From Clostridium thermobutyricum (GTDB taxonomy: Bacteria; Bacillota; Clostridia; Ch29), in NCBI GenBank assembly GCA_016841565.1, contig JAENYX010000006.1, positions 1-52,460 of the forward strand: a DNA stretch of 52,460 nucleotides. The letters are read 5' to 3'. The first letter of the stretch is position 1. Each line of letters opens with the position of its first letter. A model generated the notes under the pieces. The model ran no database searches and was not told where the DNA came from. It saw nothing but the letters and a program-made list of their open reading frames with translations. Made by a program: the position numbers and the translations under genes. This document shows positions 34,888 to 43,216 of the stretch, piece by piece.

Positions 34888-36066
34888 TTAATAGGTGTAC
34901 TCTTCCTTCATGATAAGTTCCCACTTACCGTTTCTGAATACCTGTGTGGCCATGTGGTGAACCAGGTTTCCTTCTTCGTCACTGCCGTAAACGGCAAGGG
35001 CGCCTTCATAATCCCTAAGATTTGCCAGTTCTTCTCTTATTTTTTCTTTGTCCAGACCTACTTTTTCAACTATGCTCTTTATTATATAAACACTGTCATA
35101 GTGGTTCACGTGAGTTGCGGAAATTGTTTGATTGTACTTGTCCTCATACTTCTTGATGAATGCCTGTGCCTTGGGATCGGGGTCGCCAGGCGACAGGGTG
35201 GTGGATGTTACAACTTCTTCAAAGTTCTCTGCTCCGGCAAGATCCAAAGCTGCCGGGTCGGTAGAAGCCCTCTCGGTAAATACCAGGACATCGCCCATAC
35301 CAAGCTCTGTACGCTGGCGGATTATTTTACCGCACTCGGGTGTATATCCGTATACGAATATTGCATCGGCTCCTGAATCTCTTATTGCTATAAGCTGTGC
35401 TGAGAAGTCCTGGTCACCGTCGTTGTATGTCTGAACCGAAACCGGCTCCAATCCGTATTCCGGCATTGTTGCTTCTGTGGCAACCCAGTTAGCCTTTGAA
35501 TAATCATTCAGTCCGTATATTACTGCAGGCTTTTTGATGTCATATTCTTCAACAGCTGTCTTTACAAGTATTGGCATCCAGTATTCGGATGAAATCTGCA
35601 TCCTGAATGTGTAAGGATTCCCCTGCCTTGTGGTCTCCTGGCTTGTACCATCCGTTATGGTAGGTATTTTTGCATCCTGCCATACGGTGTGAGCTGCAAG
35701 AACACCGCCGCTCCTGTTGGGTCCCAGCATTGCATGAGGATCAAGGGATGCGCCCTTTCTTGCCGCATCAATTGCCGAAGCCGAATTTGATGTTTCGTCA
35801 ATTTCTGTATACTCTATTTTTATTGTTTCCCCATTGGGGCCTTTGAATCCGCCCGCTTCGTTTATTTCTTCCACGGCCATCCTTGCGGCCTGTACTATCT
35901 GTACGCCATAGGACGCTGCGGCACCTGTAAGCGGAGCCAGGTGTGCTATTCTAAGAACCTGCTCGTCTCCATCGGCCTGTCCGCCTTTATCGCCTGCGCA
36001 TCCTGCTAAAAGCATACCAACCATTGATACAACCAACAATAAAACGATACTTTTTTTCCTATTCAC
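34888..36066 (-). CDS. livK: Branched-chain-type ABC transporter substrate-binding lipoprotein LivK
   Basis: The 392-residue lipoprotein captures the substrate outside the cell. The signal peptide (NRKKSIVLLLVVSMVGMLLAG) ends in the lipobox LLAGC. The mature part has the type I periplasmic fold: LRIAHLAPLTGAAASYGVQI, GASLDPHAMLGPNRSGGVLAA, then NDYSKANWVATEATMPEYG and GDQDFSAQLIAIRDSGADAIFVYG. GTG at 36066 has GAGGAGG seven bases or so upstream and gives a proper signal peptide; the longer frame from a TTG at 36159 does not. It is first in the operon, behind an operator-overlapped promoter and a possible leader peptide. Substrate unknown. Confidence 0.93.
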   Translation of the reverse strand: MNRKKSIVLLLVVSMVGMLLAGCAGDKGGQADGDEQVLRIAHLAPLTGAAASYGVQIVQAARMAVEEINEAGGFKGPNGETIKIEYTEIDETSNSASAIDAARKGASLDPHAMLGPNRSGGVLAAHTVWQDAKIPTITDGTSQETTRQGNPYTFRMQISSEYWMPILVKTAVEEYDIKKPAVIYGLNDYSKANWVATEATMPEYGLEPVSVQTYNDGDQDFSAQLIAIRDSGADAIFVYGYTPECGKIIRQRTELGMGDVLVFTERASTDPAALDLAGAENFEEVVTSTTLSPGDPDPKAQAFIKKYEDKYNQTISATHVNHYDSVYIIKSIVEKVGLDKEKIREELANLRDYEGALAVYGSDEEGNLVHHMATQVFRNGKWELIMKEEYTY

Positions 36067-36216
36067 TCTTTGACCTCCTCTTTTTAGATACGGAGACACT
36101 TTGGGAGAATCTAAAAATTCATGGTCCTTCCCCCAAATTCTACACAGAAATGCCTCCAACTGTCTTCTTTGACTTTGGGACCAAGGAATCCATCCTTGCT
36201 GTTGGCTTGTCCCTGT

Positions 36217-36252
36217 CTAAGCGGTGAAAATTGGAATATGTGTATCCCTCAT
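36217..36252 (-). CDS. Possible 11-residue leader peptide upstream of livK
   Basis: A perfect AAAGGAG six bases before an ATG opens a short frame (MRDTHIPIFTA, then TAG) in the livK leader, about 150 bases ahead of the livK start. It contains no run of one amino acid that would suggest classical attenuation. No terminator/antiterminator pair was recognised. It may be a translated leader or chance. Confidence 0.35.
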   Translation of the reverse strand: MRDTHIPIFTA

Positions 36253-36293
36253 ATATCACTCCTTTCAGGAATAATATGTTCTATCTTTCAGGA

Positions 36294-36322
36294 AAATAAT
36301 ATGGTTAGACCACATTGTGCAA
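36294..36322 (-). promoter_or_regulatory. Candidate promoter of the livK operon
   Basis: On the minus strand TTGCAC (36317-36322) is followed after 17 bases by TTATTT (36294-36299), or after 15 by TATTAT. The operator 36302-36312 lies in the spacer, as expected for repression by blocking RNA polymerase. Confidence 0.5.
36302..36312. promoter_or_regulatory. Predicted GntR operator at the livK promoter
   Basis: TGGTTAGACCA is a perfect TGGT-N3-ACCA site, the classic half-site arrangement for FadR/FCD-type GntR regulators. It falls between the -35 and -10 of the leftward promoter. The wider flank shared by the other two sites is not conserved here. Confidence 0.75.
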
Positions 36323-36410
36323 ATATTGTTCATCAGCTTTAGTATGGATTTTACATAATTTACTAATATCCATGTTAATCATGTGTTTTCAAAGATTTGT
36401 AGTTAATTTT

Positions 36411-36439
36411 TTGAAGGATTTTATATTATTCAGTAGAAT
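36411..36439 (+). promoter_or_regulatory. Candidate promoter of the M20 hydrolase gene
   Basis: TTGAAG (36411-36416) and TAGAAT (36434-36439) are 17 bases apart. Transcription would begin near 36446, placing the operator at 36461 just inside the transcript. The rest of the 525-base stretch 36067-36591 is A/T-rich with no further gene. Confidence 0.5.
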
Positions 36440-36460
36440 ATATAAAGTATGTTCGTGCAT

Positions 36461-36481
36461 TGGTCTAACCACCTTACATTC
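36461..36481. promoter_or_regulatory. Predicted GntR operator at the M20/transporter promoter
   Basis: The core TGGTCTAACCA (36461-36471) is again TGGT-N3-ACCA, and with the flank CCTTACATTC it is the inverted 20-of-21 copy of the site before gntR. Its place about 15-25 bases past the predicted start fits a roadblock operator. Confidence 0.78.
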
Positions 36482-36591
36482 ATAATATATTATTGTCTGC
36501 GATTTTGCAACATTCTTTTTGAAAAATTTCATTCACTGAAAGATTACCTAACATTCTAACACCAATAATCCATAGCAGGGAGGACAAAAAT

Positions 36592-37743
36592 ATGGAAGAA
36601 CTCTTGATAAAACAAAGTAAAGCTTACCAAAATCATATGATAAACTTTTTAAAAGAGCTCCTTTCAATTGACAGCTATACTCTAAACACAGGTGAAGTCA
36701 ACAAAGTAACCCATATCATGAAGAGCAGATTAAGCTCATTGGGTTTTACCGTAGTCATGAATTCGGCAAAGGGACAGGGAGACTGCCTGGAAGCGTATAA
36801 CGGCACAAAAGGCCAAATCCTTCTTATCGGCCATACCGATATGGCTCAGACTCTCACCGGGAGAGAATCCTTTGATGTGTCGGACGGGAGAATAGTATGT
36901 CCGGGAGTGGGAGACATGAAGGGAGGCCTTGTAACCTTGTATTATGCCTTAAAAGTATTAAAGGACCTTCAAATGCTGCCCGGCAGCTTGCGAATAGTGT
37001 TAAGCTCTGATGAGGAACAGGCTTCTCCCTTTTCAAGGAAGTACATTACAGCCGCGGCTATGAATGCAAAACTGTGTCTGAGTTTGGAACCTGCCAGGGC
37101 AAACGGAGCTGTGGTTATTGCCAGGAAAGGTGGGACTTACTTTACCCTTACGGTAAAAGGAAGATCGGCTCACTCGGGAGTTGAGCCCGAAAAGGGAATT
37201 AGTGCGGCCCAGGAACTGGCCCATAAGATTATACATCTGCACAAGCTTTCGGATTTTAAAGCAGGCATTACCGTTAATGTAGGGTACCTAAACGCAGGTA
37301 CTACCCTCGGGAATGCCATTGCAGGCCAGGGCGTAGCTAAAATTGATGTTAAATATTGGACTCCCGAGCAAGGTGCGAGAACTGTCCGGGAGATAAGACA
37401 AATTTGTTCAATTTCATCGATACCCGGAACCACCCTAACCCTTGAGCAGCATCCCGGCTTCCAGCCTATGGTAAATACCCCCCAAATCCAGTGGCTGCTG
37501 CGAACGCTGGAAACCAACGGCAGAAAACTGGGTACCGAAATCAAATGGGTTAAAACCGGGGGAGAGGGTGACGCCGGCTTCTGTTCATCGGCGGGCATAC
37601 CTGTTGTCTGCGGCATGGGACCGGTTGCAGGATTATTGCACAGCCCCGAAGAATACCTTGAAACGGACAGCCTTTGGAAACGCACAGCTTTACTGGCCGA
37701 CAGTCTGATAACAATAAACAAGAGGTTAAATAACGGTGAATAA
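36592..37743 (+). CDS. M20-family metallopeptidase/amidohydrolase
   Basis: The 383-residue cytoplasmic enzyme belongs to the ArgE/DapE/ACY1/CPG2 group of two-metal hydrolases that remove N-acyl or C-terminal amino acid groups. Metal and catalytic positions are visible: IGHTDM (His, Asp, near residue 80), GVGDMKGG (bridging Asp, near 106), SSDEEQ (catalytic Glu pair, near 142), SLEPA (Glu) and LLHSPEEYL (His, near 350). The dimerisation lid holds KGRSAHSGVEPEKG. The whole pattern is closest to glutamate carboxypeptidase-like members. GGGAGG sits before the ATG. It is divergent from the livK operon, under a shared operator, and overlaps the next gene by eight bases. It may free an acid from an amide conjugate; the substrate is inferred only. 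Confidence 0.87.
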   Translation: MEELLIKQSKAYQNHMINFLKELLSIDSYTLNTGEVNKVTHIMKSRLSSLGFTVVMNSAKGQGDCLEAYNGTKGQILLIGHTDMAQTLTGRESFDVSDGRIVCPGVGDMKGGLVTLYYALKVLKDLQMLPGSLRIVLSSDEEQASPFSRKYITAAAMNAKLCLSLEPARANGAVVIARKGGTYFTLTVKGRSAHSGVEPEKGISAAQELAHKIIHLHKLSDFKAGITVNVGYLNAGTTLGNAIAGQGVAKIDVKYWTPEQGARTVREIRQICSISSIPGTTLTLEQHPGFQPMVNTPQIQWLLRTLETNGRKLGTEIKWVKTGGEGDAGFCSSAGIPVVCGMGPVAGLLHSPEEYLETDSLWKRTALLADSLITINKRLNNGE

Positions 37744-39085
37744 AAAATTAAATGTTCTATTAAGTCTGATAATACCAATAATCATAGTGGCGGTTATTCC
37801 CTTAAATCTTACACTCAACCAGCGTGTATTGCTTGTTTCGGTTGCTGTTGTCATCCTTTGGTGGGCTTCCGGACTAGTTAACAAGGACCTGGCCTCCCTG
37901 TCCCTGCTGGTTGCTTTTTTCTTTTTCAGCAGTGCACCCATTCCGACTGTTCTACGTTTTCCCTTATCCGGCAACATGGTTCTTATTGTATGCGCCTACC
38001 TGATATCCCATGGATTGGTGAAATCCAACCTTGCAGACCGCGTATCGGGATACGTGCTGGGAAAATTCGGCGTCAGCCCTTTCAGACTGATTCTTATATC
38101 CTTTATACTAAGCACCGCTTTGATCTTTTTAATCCCACAGCCCTTTCCCAGGGTTATAATACTCTCCTCCATTTATACACAGTTTCTCAAACAGCAGAGG
38201 ATTGAAAGCCCGGTTTCTACCGTTATCCTTTTCAGCATCTATGCTGCTTCTACCTGCACATCCATGATTTTCCTGAACGGTGATATCCTTTTGAACTATT
38301 CTGCCCTGCAGCTTGGAAATGTACCCATGGACTGGATTGACTGGGCGGTTTATATGTCGCTGCCGGCTCTGCTCATTAGCGCCTGCATGTTCCTTTTGTT
38401 TATAATAACCTTTAAAAGATGTATCTTCTCGGGTAAAACAAAGGTTGTACCAACCAAACCCCTTCTCTCACCCATGACGGTCACTGAGAAAAGAACCCTT
38501 TTCATACTTGCTGCCGTTTTACTGCTATGGATGTCGGAGCCTCTACATTCCATACATCCTGCCTGGGTAAGCATAATGGGTGTATCGGCAATGTTTTTTT
38601 GCAGGCTTTTAGAGCCGGAAGATCTAAAAATAATCAATTTCAGCCTGCTGTTATTTATGACCGCCGCCTTTTCAATCGGAGGAGTCCTGAACTATGAGGG
38701 TATTGCACAATCTTTCTTTTCAAAGGTTATGTTATATCTGCCCCATCAACAAAGCCATTCCTTTTATCTGTTTGTTGCCTTGATGGTCTCAGTCCTGCAT
38801 ATGTTTTTAGGAAGTGCTGTAGCTACATTGTCTGTAACTCTGCCGGGCCTGTTAAGCACATCAGCCATAGGAATCAATCCGGCGGCTGTTACGCTGATTG
38901 CATATGTAACGGTCAGCGTCCATTACTTGCTTCCCTTTCACCATGCAACAATAATGGTGGGCGCAGGCAGGAACAGTTTTAAGAACCAGCATGTGCTCAA
39001 ATATGGTTTAGGTCTGACCTTGCTGCTTATCCCCTTTGTTCAGTTTGTATTACTGCCGTGGTGGGTACTTGTCGGATTGCTTTAG
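37736..39085 (+). CDS. SLC13/DASS-like anion (carboxylate) transporter
   Basis: The 449-residue integral membrane protein has about eleven to twelve hydrophobic helices. The pattern of two halves, each with a broken helix near a conserved SN/ST-type motif, suggests the divalent anion:sodium symporter group, which moves di- and tricarboxylates or sulfate. Stretches such as LSLLVAFFFFSSAPIP, FPLSGNMVLIVCAYLIS, FLIPQPFPRVIILSSIY and ATLSVTLPGLLSTSA are visible; the family assignment is less sure than for the neighbours. The GTG start lies within the end of the M20 gene (8-base overlap), so they are co-translated. Import of a carboxylate or conjugate is likely. Confidence 0.7.
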   Translation: MNKKLNVLLSLIIPIIIVAVIPLNLTLNQRVLLVSVAVVILWWASGLVNKDLASLSLLVAFFFFSSAPIPTVLRFPLSGNMVLIVCAYLISHGLVKSNLADRVSGYVLGKFGVSPFRLILISFILSTALIFLIPQPFPRVIILSSIYTQFLKQQRIESPVSTVILFSIYAASTCTSMIFLNGDILLNYSALQLGNVPMDWIDWAVYMSLPALLISACMFLLFIITFKRCIFSGKTKVVPTKPLLSPMTVTEKRTLFILAAVLLLWMSEPLHSIHPAWVSIMGVSAMFFCRLLEPEDLKIINFSLLLFMTAAFSIGGVLNYEGIAQSFFSKVMLYLPHQQSHSFYLFVALMVSVLHMFLGSAVATLSVTLPGLLSTSAIGINPAAVTLIAYVTVSVHYLLPFHHATIMVGAGRNSFKNQHVLKYGLGLTLLLIPFVQFVLLPWWVLVGLL

Positions 39086-39168
39086 TAAAGAGCCACCCCG
39101 GCAGCATTGGTTTTCACACCACCTCAGTACCGACTCGTTCCTTGTGGCGGCAAAATCCGGACAATTCT

Positions 39169-39669
39169 CTATATAAGTTTCTGGTCCATCAGAATTTCAA
39201 CCACCCATCTTGCTGCCTTCCCGCATACCCCCGGGCATTTGTCATCATGCCCGCCCGCTGCCAGAAACTGGCTGTATTCAGTCTCGTCCCATAAATTATA
39301 TGACTTTCCCATAATCTTCTCCTGAATACCGTAGCATACAACGGTTCCGTATTCCTCTTCAAATCGTTTTATTAATTTTTTGGCAAGCTCAAAGGTTTGA
39401 AATCTTATTCTTTCCGGATCGTCGAAATTATCATATTCCCTTCCCAATAAAAGGCTAATTACCATAACCCCGCCGGTCAAGGCGCCGCAGGTGTTCCCGG
39501 TAAGGCCCACACCGCCGGCCAGGCCCGTTGCAGCCTTAAAAACATCATCGCTTATTAAGCCCAGAGCCTTTTTTATGGCTCCCACAACGCACTGGGAGCA
39601 CCCGCCATACTCTTTTTCATACATGTACGCCAGTTGTTCTACTTGGGTCAACAGGTCTTCTTTTTTCAT
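39169..39669 (-). CDS. C_GCAxxG_C_C family protein
   Basis: The 166-residue protein shows the spaced cysteine pattern that names this family: GGCSQCVVGAI (near residue 25), GLTGNTCGALTGGVMV (near 60), VVCYGI (near 112) and DKCPGVCGKAARWV (near 145). Conserved cysteines suggest metal or redox cofactor binding; in several anaerobes such proteins lie near redox enzymes, but no activity is settled. Two adjacent ATGs are possible; 39669 has better spacing to AGGGG (seven bases) than 39672. It converges with the transporter gene and stands alone. Confidence 0.85.
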   Translation of the reverse strand: MKKEDLLTQVEQLAYMYEKEYGGCSQCVVGAIKKALGLISDDVFKAATGLAGGVGLTGNTCGALTGGVMVISLLLGREYDNFDDPERIRFQTFELAKKLIKRFEEEYGTVVCYGIQEKIMGKSYNLWDETEYSQFLAAGGHDDKCPGVCGKAARWVVEILMDQKLI

Positions 39670-39789
39670 CATGACACCCCTTTATGTGATTGATACTTAA
39701 CACTATTCTATCACTCCCGGTCAAAACATCAAAAGTATATTACCATAGTTTTCGGGCAATAATCGGATTATTGGAAAGGAGGAGGCAGT

Positions 39790-40332
39790 ATGTCCAGGAA
39801 AATAGCAGTTATAGTTGCCATATTACTTGCTTTTACGGGGTTAACCATTAGTGCTGCCGGACTTTTTGAAAGCATTGAAGTGTACCGGGGCAATGTTAAG
39901 GTGTTTATAGATAGCAGGCAGGTAGAGCTTGAAGAACAGCCTTTTATATACAACGGAAGAGTGTATGTGCCCATCCGTTTTGTAAGCACTGCTCTGGGCA
40001 GAGAGGTGGATTGGAATCCTGAGATAAGGACTGTTATGATAAATAATCCCGATATAAAGCTTCCCCTGGCCGAATGCCGTCCGGATGAGGGTGAAATATT
40101 TATCTATGGGGAAATTGTCCATATAAACTATGAAAACTATACAATTACCATACAACAACACATGGATGATAACAGCATACAAGTAAAAAACCCTTTGCAG
40201 GTAAGCCGGAATGTCGTAATAGTGATACAGGAAAACGCAGCAAAGAATATCCATTTTTACCAGCTTAAAAGCAAATGTACCGGCGGCTTTATACTGGACT
40301 CCGACGGCATGGTCAGGGGTATAATAATTTAA
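39790..40332 (+). CDS. Secreted protein with copper amine oxidase N-terminal domain
   Basis: The 180-residue protein has a signal peptide (residues 1-23, IAVIVAILLAFTGLTISAAG) and one CuAO_N1 stalk domain, recognised by VFIDSRQVELEEQPFIYNGRVYVPIRFVSTALG then VDWNPEIRTVMI. These domains are common cell-surface modules in Clostridia and have no amine oxidase activity by themselves. The C-terminal 80 residues form a second beta-rich part (IFIYGEIVHINYENYTITIQ). GGAGGAGG lies before the ATG. It ends at a two-way terminator shared with uvrA. Function unknown. Confidence 0.8.
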   Translation: MSRKIAVIVAILLAFTGLTISAAGLFESIEVYRGNVKVFIDSRQVELEEQPFIYNGRVYVPIRFVSTALGREVDWNPEIRTVMINNPDIKLPLAECRPDEGEIFIYGEIVHINYENYTITIQQHMDDNSIQVKNPLQVSRNVVIVIQENAAKNIHFYQLKSKCTGGFILDSDGMVRGIII

Positions 40333-40368
40333 AAAGCAGCTCCGGCGGGAAAGTCGGAGCTACTTTTT
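40331..40368. terminator. Two-way terminator between the CuAO-domain gene and uvrA
   Basis: AAAAAGCAGCTCCG pairs with CGGAGCTACTTTTT (one mismatch in 14), loop GCGGGAAAGT. The stem ends in A and T runs and lies between two converging stop codons (40332 and 40371). Confidence 0.88.
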
Positions 40369-40370
40369 AG

Positions 40371-43187
40371 CTATTTCAGGGCCTTTTTCAGGTACTGGCC
40401 GGTATAGGAGTGCTCCGACCGCGCCACTTGCTCGGGAGTACCCATTGCAATAATGGTACCGCCCCTGTCTCCTCCCTCGGGACCCAGATCAATTATATAA
40501 TCGGCAGTCTTAATCACATCCAGATTATGCTCTATTACCACTATGGTATTACCCCCATCCGCCAGCCTTGTCAGTACTCCAATGAGTTTCCGGACGTCTT
40601 CAAAGTGCAGGCCGGTGGTAGGCTCATCCAGAATATACAGCGTTTTTCCGGTGCTCCGTTTACTTAGTTCTGTTGACAGCTTGACCCTCTGGGCCTCTCC
40701 TCCCGACAATTGGGTGGAAGGCTGACCCATCCTTATATACCCAAGTCCCACATCGCACATGGTCTGAAGCTTTCTTTTTATAGTAGGTATGTTTTCAAAG
40801 AACTCCAGTGCTTCGTCCACCGTCATGTCCAGCACATCCGAAATGGTTTTGCCCTTGTACCTGACCTGCAGCGTCTCCCTGTTGTATCTTTTACCCTTGC
40901 AAAGGTCGCAGGGAACATATACGTCGGGTAAAAAGTGCATTTCAATCTTTATTATTCCGTCTCCACGGCAGGTCTCGCATCTTCCTCCCTTAACGTTAAA
41001 GCTGAACCTTCCCTTTTTGTAGCCTCTCATCCTCGACTCCTGGGTGGATGCAAAAAGATCCCTGATATGGTCGAATACCCCTGTATAGGTTGCCGGGTTG
41101 GACCTTGGCGTCCTGCCTATGGGAGACTGGTCAATATCTATTATTTTATCGATATTCTCTATACCTTCTATACTCCTGTGTTTGCCGGGCTTTGCCCTGG
41201 TGTTGTAAAGCTTCTGCGCTATCCCCTTATACAGGATTTCGTTTACCAGCGTGCTTTTACCCGAACCCGACACACCGGTCACACACACGAATACTCCGAG
41301 AGGAAAATCAACTTCCAGGTTTTTCAGGTTGTTTTCAGCAGCACCTTTTATTACTATATGCTTGCCGTTTGGAGCCCTCCGGACACCGGGCACCGAAATC
41401 TCCTTGTCCCCCCGCAGATACTGGCCGGTTATGGAATACTCACAGGCAAGTATATCTTTAAGCTCTCCCTCTGCCACCACACTGCCCCCGTGAATACCGG
41501 CTCCCGGACCTATATCCAATATATGGTCGGCCGAGCGGATTGTCTCTTCATCATGCTCAACCACAATAAGGGTGTTTCCAAGGTCGGTAAGCCTTCTTAA
41601 AGTTTCAATCAGCCTGCGGTTGTCCCTCTGGTGTAGTCCTATACTGGGCTCGTCCAATATATAAAGAACCCCCACAAGGCTGGAGCCAATCTGCGTGGCA
41701 AGCCTTATCCTCTGGGCCTCTCCGCCCGACAATGTGCCCGCCGCCCTTGAAAGGGTAAGATAATCAAGACCAACATTAACAAGGAATCCAAGCCGCTCTT
41801 TTATTTCCTTAAGAATTTGATATGCTATTATTTCTTTGTTGCCTTCTAGCTTGATAGTATTAAAAAAATCAAGAGCTTCCTTGATGGACATATCGGTTAT
41901 CTGCGATATATTTCTGTCTCCCACCCTGACGGCCAGCACTTCGTCCTTCAGACGGGTTCCGTGGCATACGGGACAGGAGATTACGCTCATAAAGCTTTCT
42001 ATATAATTTTTTATATAGTCCGACTGGGTTTCTTTGTAGCGTCTTTGCAGGTTGTTAACAATGCCCTCAAAGGGAGCGGTAAATTCCCTCTCTCCATATT
42101 TACCGTTATGCCTGTATCGGAACTTTTGGCTTCCCGATCCAAAAAGTATAATATCCAGCGTTTTTTTATCCATCTGACCAATAGGCGTATCCCTTGTATA
42201 GCCAAAATGGTTTAACACCGCTTCAACCATATTATAGTACCAGCTGTCCTCGGAATCCGATATGGCATTAATCCCCCCGTCCCGCAAACTTTTGTCGGGA
42301 TTGGGTATAATGAGTCCGGGGTCCACCTTTATAAGATTACCCAGCCCATTACAATTAGGGCAGGCACCGTAAGGGCTGTTAAAGGAAAAGAACCTCGGGC
42401 TGAGTTCCTCCATGCTCACTCCGCATTGAATACAGGCAAAATTCTGGCTGAACATCATTTCCCTGTCGCCCAGCACATCAACTATCAGCACGCCCTCGGC
42501 CAGCTTGAGGCAGGTCTCCATGGAATCGGCCAATCGTTTTTGTATGCCCTCCTTGACTACCAGCCGGTCCACAACTACCTCCAGAGTATGTTTTTTATTC
42601 TTCTCCAGCTTTATTTCTTCCCCAAGCTCCTTTGTTTCTCCATCCACCCTTACCCTTACAAAGCCCATTTTTCTCATTTCTTCCAGATGCTTGGTATACT
42701 CTCCCTTCCTGCCTCGAACTATGGGGGCAAGCAGCTGAATTCTGCTTCCCTCTTCGAGGGACAATACGCTGTCCACCATCTGCTCTACCGACTGCTGGGT
42801 TATCTCCTTGCCACACTTGGGACAGTACGGAGTACCGGCTCTGGCAAACAGAAGACGCAAATAGTCGTATATTTCGGTAACGGTTCCAACGGTGGAACGG
42901 GGGTTCCTGCTGGTAGTCTTCTGGTCTATGGAGATGGCCGGCGACAGTCCTTCTATATAATCGATGTCCGGCTTGTCCATCTGCCCCAGAAACTGTCTGG
43001 CATAAGCCGACAGGGATTCCACATATCTTCTCTGTCCTTCGGCATATATGGTATCGAAGGCCAGAGAAGACTTCCCCGAACCGCTTAGCCCGGTCATAAC
43101 TATAAACTTATCCCTTGGGAGCTGGATATCCAGATTTTTTAAATTGTGCTGTCTTGCTCCTTTAATTATTATCCTATCCTTGGACAT
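40371..43187 (-). CDS. uvrA: UvrABC system protein A
   Basis: UvrA finds DNA damage and loads UvrB in nucleotide excision repair. The 938-residue protein has two ABC ATPase halves: Walker [10 protein letters not shown] (residue 33) and GVSGSGKST (near 640), signatures [12 protein letters not shown] and [12 protein letters not shown]. It has zinc-binding cysteine sets CPKCG (near 122), CIQC/CPNC (near 250-280) and CETC/CDLC (near 738-765), as well as the UvrB-binding region. Length and motifs are normal. AGGAG lies seven bases before the ATG. It follows uvrB by 29 bases, forming the uvrBA operon driven from the LexA-controlled uvrB promoter. Confidence 0.98.
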   Translation of the reverse strand: MSKDRIIIKGARQHNLKNLDIQLPRDKFIVMTGLSGSGKSSLAFDTIYAEGQRRYVESLSAYARQFLGQMDKPDIDYIEGLSPAISIDQKTTSRNPRSTVGTVTEIYDYLRLLFARAGTPYCPKCGKEITQQSVEQMVDSVLSLEEGSRIQLLAPIVRGRKGEYTKHLEEMRKMGFVRVRVDGETKELGEEIKLEKNKKHTLEVVVDRLVVKEGIQKRLADSMETCLKLAEGVLIVDVLGDREMMFSQNFACIQCGVSMEELSPRFFSFNSPYGACPNCNGLGNLIKVDPGLIIPNPDKSLRDGGINAISDSEDSWYYNMVEAVLNHFGYTRDTPIGQMDKKTLDIILFGSGSQKFRYRHNGKYGEREFTAPFEGIVNNLQRRYKETQSDYIKNYIESFMSVISCPVCHGTRLKDEVLAVRVGDRNISQITDMSIKEALDFFNTIKLEGNKEIIAYQILKEIKERLGFLVNVGLDYLTLSRAAGTLSGGEAQRIRLATQIGSSLVGVLYILDEPSIGLHQRDNRRLIETLRRLTDLGNTLIVVEHDEETIRSADHILDIGPGAGIHGGSVVAEGELKDILACEYSITGQYLRGDKEISVPGVRRAPNGKHIVIKGAAENNLKNLEVDFPLGVFVCVTGVSGSGKSTLVNEILYKGIAQKLYNTRAKPGKHRSIEGIENIDKIIDIDQSPIGRTPRSNPATYTGVFDHIRDLFASTQESRMRGYKKGRFSFNVKGGRCETCRGDGIIKIEMHFLPDVYVPCDLCKGKRYNRETLQVRYKGKTISDVLDMTVDEALEFFENIPTIKRKLQTMCDVGLGYIRMGQPSTQLSGGEAQRVKLSTELSKRSTGKTLYILDEPTTGLHFEDVRKLIGVLTRLADGGNTIVVIEHNLDVIKTADYIIDLGPEGGDRGGTIIAMGTPEQVARSEHSYTGQYLKKALK

Positions 43188-43216
43188 ATTTTCACTCCTA
43201 ATACTTATGCATTAGC

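Noticed and set aside
36067..36159. Longer livK frame from a TTG at 36159
   Set aside because: It would put 31 polar residues ahead of the signal peptide; the GTG at 36066 has GAGGAGG and gives a standard lipoprotein signal.
36067..36301. T-box or amino-acid riboswitch in the livK leader
   Set aside because: No GGGTGG-ACCGCG T-box sequence and no clear terminator/antiterminator pair were found; control by the GntR operator explains the region better.
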